From an uncultured Campylobacter sp. (GTDB lineage: Bacteria > Campylobacterota > Campylobacteria > Campylobacterales > Campylobacteraceae): DNA of 27,744 nt. Both the position numbers and the translations under genes were made by a program. This document shows positions 14,459 through 21,730 of the stretch, piece after piece. The notes under the pieces are model-generated. The model had not been told where the DNA came from. It did no database searches and saw only the letters and a program-made list of their open reading frames with translations. The stretch is taken from contig NZ_CALIBB010000026.1 of the NCBI RefSeq assembly GCF_938045595.1, forward strand, positions 1-27,744. Direction: 5' to 3'. The first letter of the stretch is position 1. Every line of letters begins with the position of its first letter.

Positions 14459-14798
14459 AGATAAAATTTTGGATCTAAACTTTCAGCGCAAAGTGGCTAA
14501 AACGGCGCTGGGAGTGAGTATGGGCATCACGGCTCTAACGGCACTAGATATGAATGCGCGCGCGTCGCGACTGCATAAAATTTCCGGCCTAGTGATGCTA
14601 GGATGCGCGATCTGGCACGCTAGCCTTTACGGCTCGCCGTACAGCGAGTTTTTGCAAAATAGAAAAGCAAAAAGCAGGGGCAGAAAGAGATCCGTAGCAA
14701 ATTTAGCTTTGAAAAATTTATCGGACGGCAAAAGCGCTCCTACAAAAAGTGCGCCCCTAAAAAGAAAGCCTCGCGCGCGCAAGCGCCTAGCGGTATAG
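14448..14798 (+). CDS. Small two-helix membrane protein with H-x13-H helix and basic tail
   Basis: A 116-residue protein with helices at about 18-34 and 43-62, then an Arg/Lys-rich tail (66-116) with NRKAKSRGRKRS and KRKPRARKR. The second helix holds H43-KISG47 and H57-ASL, a His-x13-His spacing with a Gly four residues after the first His, as in helices of b-type cytochromes and DUF4405-like proteins. Haem binding, perhaps by a dimer, is possible but unproven, since the first helix has no His. It starts with TTG 14448 inside the ATPase gene (11-base overlap) with AAAGGGG six bases upstream, so it belongs to the same operon and is likely its last gene. Confidence 0.7.
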   Translation: MSIEDKILDLNFQRKVAKTALGVSMGITALTALDMNARASRLHKISGLVMLGCAIWHASLYGSPYSEFLQNRKAKSRGRKRSVANLALKNLSDGKSAPTKSAPLKRKPRARKRLAV

Positions 14799-14976
14799 TG
14801 CGTCGCGGCTTTTGAAAGTGCAAAGAAACTCTAAAGCCGCTAAATTTCTTTAGACGCAGCCGCCGAATAAAACGTCGTAAGCGGTGAAATTTACGCCGTT
14901 TGCGGCTAAATTTACTATTTTATTAATTATTTATCTATTTATCCATACAATTCCATCAAAATTTTAAGGAAAGACG
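14799..14976. other. Intergenic spacer after the cluster
   Basis: 178 bases, first GC-rich with several copies of GC(C/G)GCTAAATTT-like words, then very AT-rich (14921-14960), which could hold the promoter of the Excalibur gene. Only a weak hairpin is seen (CTAAA-TTTC-TTTAG), without a T run. Confidence 0.4.
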
Positions 14977-15315
14977 ATGAAATTAGTTTTATTGTTTTCG
15001 GTATTGGCTAGTCTTGCTTTGGGGCTGGATTGCAACGCCAAGACCTATTGCTCGCAGTTTAGCAGCTGCGAAGAGGCGACGCGGTATCTGCGAGAGTGTG
15101 GCAGGGCTCAGGAGGGCGGCACCCAGCATACCGACGGCGACGGCGACGGCGTGCCGTGCGAAAAACAGCTGTGCGGCCGTAATGGTCATAAATTTAGCGG
15201 ATTTTCTAGCGCGCGCGATGAAAAGAGCGAAGTTTCAAATTTAAAGGGCGCTGCCGACTCATGCGGTGCGGAGAAATTTAATGGTAGCGTTATAGCTATA
15301 AAATTTGCTTCATAA
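14977..15315 (+). CDS. Secreted Excalibur-domain protein
   Basis: A 112-residue exported protein. The signal peptide is about residues 1-16 (MKLVLLFSVLASLALG). The Excalibur calcium-binding domain is clear: KTYCSQFSSCEEATRYLRECG (22-42), then the acidic D53-G-D-G-D-G-V-P-C61-E loop, an EF-hand-like site, and C66. The cysteines C19, C25, C31, C41, C61 and C66 can form disulfides in the periplasm. The part after ~70 is not conserved in type and may be disordered; C96 is a further cysteine. AAGGAAAG precedes ATG. Such domains are found alone or fused to nucleases, and no nuclease part is present here. Its biological role is unknown. Confidence 0.85.
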   Translation: MKLVLLFSVLASLALGLDCNAKTYCSQFSSCEEATRYLRECGRAQEGGTQHTDGDGDGVPCEKQLCGRNGHKFSGFSSARDEKSEVSNLKGAADSCGAEKFNGSVIAIKFAS

Positions 15316-15460
15316 GTCCGTGAAATTTTATCTCGGTACATCTTTAAATTTATAATATAAAGCGCGCCGTGATCTAATACCGCCGCGCTCGCTAAATTCG
15401 CAACATTCGATTAAATTTTAATTATAAGAGAGCCAGTAAATTTTACATTTAGCGGCTGTG

Positions 15461-15478
15461 TCGGTCGCTAGCTACCGA
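15461..15478. promoter_or_regulatory. 18-base palindrome, possible operator
   Basis: TCGGTCGCTAGCTACCGA is a dyad with one mismatched pair (C against T) around a GCTAGC centre. It lies about 90 bases ahead of the predicted tgt promoter. No regulator can be named. Confidence 0.3.
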
Positions 15479-15554
15479 AATTTTAATCCGCAAACACCTC
15501 AAATATCCTTTAAATTTTTCACCCGCTTTTATCTGCCGCAAATTTAAATTTCGC

Positions 15555-15560
15555 TACAAT
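15555..15560 (+). promoter_or_regulatory. -10 box for tgt
   Basis: TACAAT in TTTCGCTACAATCGC, preceded by T-rich DNA. The transcript would start near 15567. AAAGGATC precedes ATG 15617. Confidence 0.5.
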
Positions 15561-15616
15561 CGCTTTTTAAAATTTTGCGCCGAGTGCGCGCAAGAAGCTA
15601 AATTTAAAGGATCAAG

Positions 15617-16783
15617 ATGGATTTTCAAATAGACGCCACAGATGGCGCGGCGCGCGCCTGCACGATCCGCACGGCGCACAGCACGATCCGCACCCCCGTT
15701 TTTATGCCGGTCGGCACCGTGGGCGCGGTCAAAGCGCTCGATGCGACGGACGTAGAGCAGCTTTTAGGCGCGCAGATCATCCTTGCTAACACCTATCATA
15801 TGTATCTGCGCCCCGGCTCGCGGGTAGTGGCGGAGTTCGGCGGGCTGCACGGATTTACGAAATTTCCCCGCAGCTTTCTGACCGATAGCGGCGGCTTTCA
15901 GGCCTTCAGCTTGCGCGCAAACACCAAAAATGACGAAGGCGGCATAAAATTTAAAAGCCACATCGACGGCAGCATGCATTATTTCACGCCGCGCTCGGTG
16001 CTGGATACGCAGTATGAGCTAAACTCCGATATTATGATGATTTTGGACGATTTGGTGGAGCTGCCGCGCGAGCCGGGCGCGCTTAGCAGCGATGATAGAT
16101 CGCGGCTTAAAAAACGTATCGATCTAAGCGTCGCGCGCACGATAAAATGGGCTCGCGAGGCGATAGATTATCACGAGGCCATGAAATCTCGCGGCCTGCA
16201 CGCGCATCAAAACATCTTCGGTATCATCCAAGGCGGCACCGACCCGCAGGCGCGTAAATTTTGCGCCGAAGCGCTGTGCGAGATGAGCTTTGACGGGCTT
16301 GCGATCGGAGGGCTTAGCGTGGGCGAGAAAAACGAGCTGATGTACGACACGGTAGAGGCCATGATGCCATACGTCGATGCGGCGCGCCCGCGCTATTTGA
16401 TGGGGGTCGGCACGCCTGAAGATCTCGTCGAAAATGTCGCTCGCGGCGTGGATATGTTCGACTGCGTAATGCCTACGCGAAATGCGCGCAACGGCACGCT
16501 ATTTACGAGCTTCGGCAAGATCAGCATCAAAAACGCGGGCTTTATCAGCGATCACGATCCGATCGATCCGCACTGCGACTGCTACACGTGCAAGCGCTTC
16601 AGCCGCGGCTACCTAAATCATCTATTTCGCGCGCGCGAGCTTAGCTTTTACCGCCTCGCGAGCATTCACAATCTGCACTTCTACCTACGCCTTGCCGCAG
16701 ATATGAGAGAGGCGATCATGCACGGGCGGTTTGCCGAGTTTAGGCGGGAATTCTACGCTGCACGAAGCGGCGCACGAGATTAA
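15617..16783 (+). CDS. tgt: tRNA-guanine (queuine) transglycosylase
   Basis: Exchanges guanine 34 of GUN-anticodon tRNAs for preQ1, on the way to queuosine. At 388 residues it is normal length. Landmarks: IRTPVFMPVGTVGAVKAL, LANTYHMYLRPG, the catalytic loop LTDSGGFQAFSL with D90, IFGIIQGGTD, FDGLAIGGLSVGE, YLMGVGTPEDL, CVMPTRNARNG with the second catalytic Asp just before it (FDC), and the zinc site CDCYTCKRFSRGYLNHLF. The gene has its own promoter and stands alone, followed by a long gene-free stretch. In H. pylori I recall tgt lying beside the aroB block; here about 11 kb separate them. Confidence 0.97.
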   Translation: MDFQIDATDGAARACTIRTAHSTIRTPVFMPVGTVGAVKALDATDVEQLLGAQIILANTYHMYLRPGSRVVAEFGGLHGFTKFPRSFLTDSGGFQAFSLRANTKNDEGGIKFKSHIDGSMHYFTPRSVLDTQYELNSDIMMILDDLVELPREPGALSSDDRSRLKKRIDLSVARTIKWAREAIDYHEAMKSRGLHAHQNIFGIIQGGTDPQARKFCAEALCEMSFDGLAIGGLSVGEKNELMYDTVEAMMPYVDAARPRYLMGVGTPEDLVENVARGVDMFDCVMPTRNARNGTLFTSFGKISIKNAGFISDHDPIDPHCDCYTCKRFSRGYLNHLFRARELSFYRLASIHNLHFYLRLAADMREAIMHGRFAEFRREFYAARSGARD

Positions 16784-17473
16784 ATTTCAGCAGGCGAGGG
16801 CACGGAATTTAGCGCGGTAGTTAAATTTAGCTGCGGCGGCAACGAGCGGAATTTTAATACGGCGCGCGGACGGCTAAATTTAAACGCGACAAAATTTTGG
16901 CAGTGAAATTTTAAGAGCTGCGGAGTGCAGAGCCCATAACTTTAAATTTGATTTAAATCCGCGCTTAGGCTTTCGTATCGATTAGAATTTTATTTCGGCA
17001 AAATTTTATTATGATAGAGTTATGTCTTGGAATTTCGCCGTAGAATGCGATGTGAAATTTAGCTTTGAATTTCGCGCCAAATTGCGTGGATAAAATTCTG
17101 CGTCGATATGTGCTGAGCGCGCGAGATTTAAAGATGGAATTTAGCGGTAGGATTTTACAGACGCGATGTCAAATTGCCACGGCTTTTGTCAAATAAGGGG
17201 CATTGCATCGAAATTTCGCAGGCATTGGTGTTATTTTTGTATAAGCCGTGCGTTACGCGTATAAAACACATATATTGCTTTATGGTATGATCTACGCCTA
17301 AAATTATGGAATTTTATTGCGATAAAATTTCAATGCGGTAGAATTTTACTTTGATAAAGTTCGAATTTCCACTAAATTCTGTCTTCGTGCTAAATTTTGC
17401 AATGAAATTTTGAGCAGAATTCTATCATAGTAGAATTTCATCGCAGCCAAATCTGCGGTAAAATTTTGTAAAA
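16784..17473. other. Gene-free region between convergent genes, with degenerate AT repeats
   Basis: About 690 bases between the ends of tgt (+) and the 17474 gene (-). It holds many GAATTT/AAAATTT words and three related ~25-base units (from 16984, 17308 and 17340), plus small hairpins such as AATTCTA-N6-TAGAATT near 17419-17438 and CGCAG-N6-CTGCG at 17442-17457. No ORF, tRNA or IS remnant could be supported. Confidence 0.5.
16984..17364. repeat. Degenerate repeat, three copies
   Basis: The units at 16984, 17308 and 17340 share the frame (A/G)GAATTTTA-(C/T)TT/TTG-...-(G/C)(A/C)(T/A)AAA(A/G)TT. The last two are about 32 bases apart. Similarity is loose and the sequence very AT-rich, so shared ancestry is uncertain. 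Confidence 0.3.
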
Positions 17474-18610
17474 TTATTTTTTAATCCGCCTTATCATGCA
17501 AAATCCAAGGAAATAAAGTGGCGACATAACGATAAAGATTATGATGTATCTCCATGCCGTGCTCGCAAAAAATAGCCCTGTAAGCTCCATAAATTTCATC
17601 GATGCGCCAGTATAGCGGTCGCCGATGCCGATGAAAATAATAGCCGCGAGCTCCACAAGCAGCGCGGGGGCAAATAGGATCGAGCCTGCGGTTTTGAAAA
17701 ACATAAACGCAAACGCCTTGAACTTATAATAAAACGAAATTAGCCCAAATCCGATCACGCCGCAGATGAAAAACTGCTCGAACTCATCCAGCCCCAGGCT
17801 CTTATCCTGCAGGATCGTAGAGATGACGCACAGGATGATAAAGACGTTGTAATTCGCCATTTGACGCATTGGGTATTGATCGTGCGTCGCTATGGAGAGT
17901 AGGTTTATCGCGCGGTTAAGCGGCAGCAGATAAAATAGCGCAAAACTAAGGAAAATCAGCAGATCCATTACCATATAAACCGTATCTTGATTGACATAAG
18001 CTTCGATCTGCGAAAAAGATAGAAATATGCTTGCGATTTGCGAGCGGAATATCAAAATAATGACTATTGGCGCTATGGGCAGGATTATGGATTTAAGCCC
18101 TTCCTTGCGGATAGATGAAGTATAAATTTTACTCTCGACGCTTTGCGTAGTGCGCAGATCGTCGGTTTGGACGAACTCAAATCCAAAGAATTTCGGTTTT
18201 TTTGCACTCGCGGGTTTGGTTTTGCGAGGAAGTTTGAATTTTTTAAATTTTTTCGAGATTTTTGTTGCTTTTGCGGCGGATCTATCCTCTGCGATATTTT
18301 CGGCGGAATTTTGAGGAGACGACTGCTCTGCTGCGTCTATCTCTATGAAATTTTTAGGATCAGAAATCCAGTTGTTATTTTGCTTTGTGGCTTCTTTTGC
18401 CTGTGAAGCCGCTTTTTGCGCCGCATGATCCTTGGATTTGGACGTGTCCACGCGCTCGATATTTATCGCGCTGGATGCTAGCGTGTCGAAGCTTACCTCA
18501 TCGCCGTCGGTTAGGCTAGGATCGCGCTCGCCTAGCATTTCGTAGCTATACTCGACCCCGCCCGTGGCGACTATGACATTTTCACCTCTAATAAATCCAA
18601 TAAGTCTCAT
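17474..18610 (-). CDS. Unrecognised multi-pass membrane protein with N-terminal beta domain
   Basis: A 378-residue protein of no family I can name. Residues 1-55 look like a small beta domain (MRLIGFIRGENVIVATGGVEYSYEM, TDGDEVSFD). Residues 56-165 are a charged, low-complexity linker with a basic patch (KKFKKFKLPRKTKP). The C-terminal half has five or six membrane helices (about 172-190, 211-232, 252-268, 281-297, 309-329, 343-372). The beta part might sense or bind something in the cytoplasm. It follows glmS by 60 bases on the same strand, with GGGGA ahead of the start, so it is probably read from the glmS promoter. No functional link to GlmS is evident. Confidence 0.7.
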   Translation of the reverse strand: MRLIGFIRGENVIVATGGVEYSYEMLGERDPSLTDGDEVSFDTLASSAINIERVDTSKSKDHAAQKAASQAKEATKQNNNWISDPKNFIEIDAAEQSSPQNSAENIAEDRSAAKATKISKKFKKFKLPRKTKPASAKKPKFFGFEFVQTDDLRTTQSVESKIYTSSIRKEGLKSIILPIAPIVIILIFRSQIASIFLSFSQIEAYVNQDTVYMVMDLLIFLSFALFYLLPLNRAINLLSIATHDQYPMRQMANYNVFIILCVISTILQDKSLGLDEFEQFFICGVIGFGLISFYYKFKAFAFMFFKTAGSILFAPALLVELAAIIFIGIGDRYTGASMKFMELTGLFFASTAWRYIIIFIVMSPLYFLGFCMIRRIKK

Positions 18611-18670
18611 ATACTAACATTCCCCGATTTTTTAATGAGAAATATTAGTCAAAATGAACTTAAAAAACGA

Positions 18671-20488
18671 TTATTCTACGGTGACGCTTTTGGCTAAATT
18701 TCGCGGCATATCCACGTCATTGCCAAGTCTGACGGAGATTTCAAGAGCTAGAATTTGTAAAATTATCATCATCTCAAAAAACTCGCTCATCGCGTGACTC
18801 TGCTCGCTTGTTTTGATAAAATCATCCGCGATCTCGGGCTCTTCCGGGCTGATAGCTAAAATATACGCATCGCGCGCGGCAAGCTCTTCGACATTGCTTT
18901 TCGTTTTTTCGTAGAGCAAATGCTTTGGCATCAGCGCAACCGTAAAGAGATTAGAATCGGCAAGAGCGATAGGTCCGTGCTTCATCTCGCCGCTTGGATA
19001 GCCTTCCGCGTGCAGATAGGAGATCTCTTTGAGCTTGAGCGCGCCCTCAAGAGCGAGCGGATAGAAAATATCGCGCCCGATAAAGAAAAAGCCGTGTCCG
19101 TGCAGATAGTGCTTACTCATGCGGTAAATTTTATCCTGCAAGCCGTCTTTGATCTTTAAAATTTGCGGGATATGAAGCATCGCCGAAATTTCGCTCGCGT
19201 TGTTTTTGGCAGAGACGGTGCCGCGCAGATTTGCAAGATACACCACAAACATCCATAGCACCATAACCTGCGTCGCAAAAGCCTTTGTAGATGCCACACC
19301 CTTTTCGATGCCTGCACGGGTTAGGATCACGCTGCCCGCCATGCGCACGATCGAGCTGTTATCGACGTTGCATATCGCAAGCGTTCTAAGACCGGCTTTT
19401 TTAGCGATATGCAGCGCCTCTAAGGTGTCGGCGGTCTCGCCGCTTTGCGAAATGACGATAAAAAGGGCGTTTTTATTCAAAAATGGCTCCTTATAGCGGA
19501 ATTCGCTGGCGACTTCTACTTTCGTGCGGATTTTAGCAATGCGCTCGAAAAGATACGAGCTTACGAGCGCGGCGTGATAGCTCGTGCCGCAGGCGCATAA
19601 CACGACCTCGTCGATCCCCTCAAACAGCGCCTCGTCAAGTTCGTCAAATTTTATCTTGCCGCCCTTTATTACACGCCCCATCATCGTTTCGGTTACAACT
19701 TGCGCTTGCTCGTAAATTTCTTTTTCCATAAAAAATCTAAAGCCATCTTTTTGCGCATAGCCTTTATCCTTCGGAAGCTCACTAAAGGCGCAATTATGCG
19801 GTTTAGAGTTTTTAAAAATGTCGATTTGCCCAAGCTTTGCAACGCCGTAAATTTGATCGTCCAGATACGCAGCCGTATTCGCAAGCCCGATGAGCGGAGC
19901 ATCCGAGGAGCTAAAGAAAATTTCGTTTTTATCGTTTTTTGCGACGATCAGCGGAGCCGCGTTTTTGGCAAAGAAAATTTCGCCAGGTGCTGCCTTCGTG
20001 ATTAAAAGCGTTGCGTATGCGCCTTTTAGCCGTTTAATTGTGGCTTCATATGCCTTAAATGCGTCGTTACTAGCCTTGAAATTTTTTTCAAAAAGATGCA
20101 CGATCACTTCGGTATCGGTCTGGCTTAAAAATTTCACGCCGTCCGCTTCGAGCTCGTCCTTTAGCTCGATGTAGTTTTCGATGATGCCGTTATGCACGAC
20201 GAAGCTAAAATCTCCAAAATGCGGATGCGCGTTAAGCTCGGTGGGCTTTCCGTGCGTCGCCCAGCGAGTATGTCCGATCGCAACGCCAAAGCCTTGCGAA
20301 GTGAAATCTTTCATCTTTTCTTCGAGATTATTCAGCTTGCCGACCGCTTTGAAATACTTTATATTCGCACTCTCGTCCATCACGGCAAGGCCCGCGCTGT
20401 CGTATCCGCGATACTCGAGTTCTTTCAGTCCGTTTATTATGATTTTTTTCTTTTCGGCGTTTCCTATGTAGCCCACGATTCCACACAT
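18671..20488 (-). CDS. glmS: Glucosamine-6-phosphate synthase (isomerizing, glutamine-dependent)
   Basis: Makes glucosamine-6-phosphate from fructose-6-phosphate and glutamine, the first step to UDP-GlcNAc for peptidoglycan and surface glycans. The 605-residue length is typical. The N-terminal Cys2 nucleophile (MCGIVGYIG), GHTRWATHG and HNGIIENY mark the class II glutamine amidotransferase domain. Two SIS domains follow (CGTSYHAALV, ISQSGETADT, IGRDIFYPLALEGALKLKEISYLHAEGYPSGEMKHGPIAL in parts). The end PRNLAKSVTVE is diagnostic. AAGGAAAG precedes the start. No glmS ribozyme is seen upstream, as expected for this phylum. It is divergent from mqnE. Confidence 0.98.
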   Translation of the reverse strand: MCGIVGYIGNAEKKKIIINGLKELEYRGYDSAGLAVMDESANIKYFKAVGKLNNLEEKMKDFTSQGFGVAIGHTRWATHGKPTELNAHPHFGDFSFVVHNGIIENYIELKDELEADGVKFLSQTDTEVIVHLFEKNFKASNDAFKAYEATIKRLKGAYATLLITKAAPGEIFFAKNAAPLIVAKNDKNEIFFSSSDAPLIGLANTAAYLDDQIYGVAKLGQIDIFKNSKPHNCAFSELPKDKGYAQKDGFRFFMEKEIYEQAQVVTETMMGRVIKGGKIKFDELDEALFEGIDEVVLCACGTSYHAALVSSYLFERIAKIRTKVEVASEFRYKEPFLNKNALFIVISQSGETADTLEALHIAKKAGLRTLAICNVDNSSIVRMAGSVILTRAGIEKGVASTKAFATQVMVLWMFVVYLANLRGTVSAKNNASEISAMLHIPQILKIKDGLQDKIYRMSKHYLHGHGFFFIGRDIFYPLALEGALKLKEISYLHAEGYPSGEMKHGPIALADSNLFTVALMPKHLLYEKTKSNVEELAARDAYILAISPEEPEIADDFIKTSEQSHAMSEFFEMMIILQILALEISVRLGNDVDMPRNLAKSVTVE

Positions 20489-20629
20489 TTTGCTTTCCTT
20501 GTTTAAAATTTGGCGCCCATTTTACTACGCTATTTTAAATTAACGAAATTCGGCTCTAAATTTAGTCCGCTTATCCGTTTTGTAAGCAAAAAATTATATA
20601 ATTAGCACAAAATTTGGCTTGGGAAATCG
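20489..20629. promoter_or_regulatory. Divergent promoter region, glmS / mqnE
   Basis: For mqnE, a perfect TATAAT at 20597-20602 places the start near 20609, and GGGA is 5 bases before ATG 20630. For glmS on the minus strand, TAAAAT hexamers at 20519-20524 and 20532-20537 are candidates. No -35 boxes are evident, as is usual in Campylobacter. Confidence 0.55.
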
Positions 20630-21712
20630 ATGGAAATTTTAGAAAAACTACAAAGCGGCGAGAGATTAAATTACGAAGACGGCGTGAAATTATGGGATCT
20701 GGATCTTTTCGATCTGGGCAAATTCGCCTTTGCTATTCGCAAAGAAAAAAACGGCAAAAACGTCTATTTCAACGCAAATCGTCATATCAATCCTTCGAAT
20801 TTATGCGCAGATACCTGTAAATTTTGCGCATTTTCGGCGCACCGCAAGAACGAAAACGCCTACACGATGAGCGATGATGAGATCATGCGTATCGTGGACG
20901 AGACGGTGGCGCGCGGCACGAAGGAGATTCATATCGTAAGCTCGCACAATCCATTCGTTACGCCGCAGCAATATTTGGGAATTTTCAAAGCGATAAAGCA
21001 AAAATATCCGCTTCTGCACATCAAGGCGATGACCGCGGCGGAGATCGATTACTGGCGGCGAAAGTGGAAGATGAGCTACGAGGAGACGATAGAGCTGATG
21101 ATGCAAAGCGGCGTGGATTCGATGCCCGGCGGCGGCGCTGAAATTTTTGACGAACGGATCAGGGATCAAATTTGCAAAGGTAAGGTCTCAAGCGAACAAT
21201 GGCTGCGTATCCACTCGCTGTGGCATGCGCGCGGGCGTCAGAGCAACGCCACGATGCTCTTTGGACATATCGAAAGCCGCGCTCACCGCATCGATCACAT
21301 CTTGCGCATCCGCGCGCTGCAAGATGAAAGCCTCTCTCGCGCTAACGGCGGCGGTTTCAACGCATTCATTCCGCTCGTGTATCAGCGCGAGAACAACTAC
21401 CTGGACGTGAAGGGCTTTTTGGGCTCGGTCGAAATTTTAAAAACGATCGCGATTAGTAGAATTCTGCTTGATAACGTCACGCATATCAAGGCGTATTGGG
21501 CGACCTCGACGTTAAGCTTGGCTCTCGTAGCGCAGGATTTTGGCGCGGATGATCTTGACGGCACGATTGAGAACGAGAGCATTCAAAGCAGCGCCGGCGC
21601 CGGCAGCAAAAAAGGTCAGAGCAAGCGCGATTTTATCGATATGATCAGCACCGCAGGCTTTGTGCCGGTAGAGCGCGACAGCTTGTATAATCAGATCGAA
21701 ATTTACGAATAA
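20630..21712 (+). CDS. mqnE: Aminofutalosine synthase (radical SAM)
   Basis: Joins 3-[(1-carboxyvinyl)oxy]benzoate to adenosine from SAM, giving aminofutalosine in the futalosine pathway to menaquinone. The 360-residue length is right. The radical SAM cluster ligands are C59, C63 and C66 (NLCADTCKFC), in the MqnE/MqnC context NPSNLC...FCAFSAHR. Further landmarks: IVSSHNPF, MTAAEIDYW, MPGGGAEIF, NATMLFGHIE and FIPLVYQ. MqnE is favoured over MqnC by these motifs. It starts a short run with the permease and phosphoribosyltransferase. I recall the same order in C. jejuni (Cj1368-Cj1370, next to glmS). Confidence 0.92.
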   Translation: MEILEKLQSGERLNYEDGVKLWDLDLFDLGKFAFAIRKEKNGKNVYFNANRHINPSNLCADTCKFCAFSAHRKNENAYTMSDDEIMRIVDETVARGTKEIHIVSSHNPFVTPQQYLGIFKAIKQKYPLLHIKAMTAAEIDYWRRKWKMSYEETIELMMQSGVDSMPGGGAEIFDERIRDQICKGKVSSEQWLRIHSLWHARGRQSNATMLFGHIESRAHRIDHILRIRALQDESLSRANGGGFNAFIPLVYQRENNYLDVKGFLGSVEILKTIAISRILLDNVTHIKAYWATSTLSLALVAQDFGADDLDGTIENESIQSSAGAGSKKGQSKRDFIDMISTAGFVPVERDSLYNQIEIYE

Positions 21713-21730
21713 ATTCTAAAGGAGGAGCAA

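Larger units (their letters stand above)
15316..15616. other. Intergenic region before tgt
   Basis: About 300 bases without a gene. It contains an 18-base near-perfect palindrome at 15461-15478 and the probable tgt promoter at 15555-15560. The remainder is AT-rich with AAATTT words. No tRNA or terminator was recognised. Confidence 0.5.

Noticed and set aside
16784..17473. CRISPR array in the repeat-rich spacer
   Set aside because: Units are degenerate, irregularly spaced and without uniform spacers; no cas gene nearby.
19693..20506. Several open frames opposite or shifted within glmS
   Set aside because: All lie inside a full-length, well-conserved glmS and show no protein-like motifs.
20489..20629. 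glmS ribozyme upstream of glmS
   Set aside because: The leader is too short and lacks the ribozyme core; this element is typical of Firmicutes.
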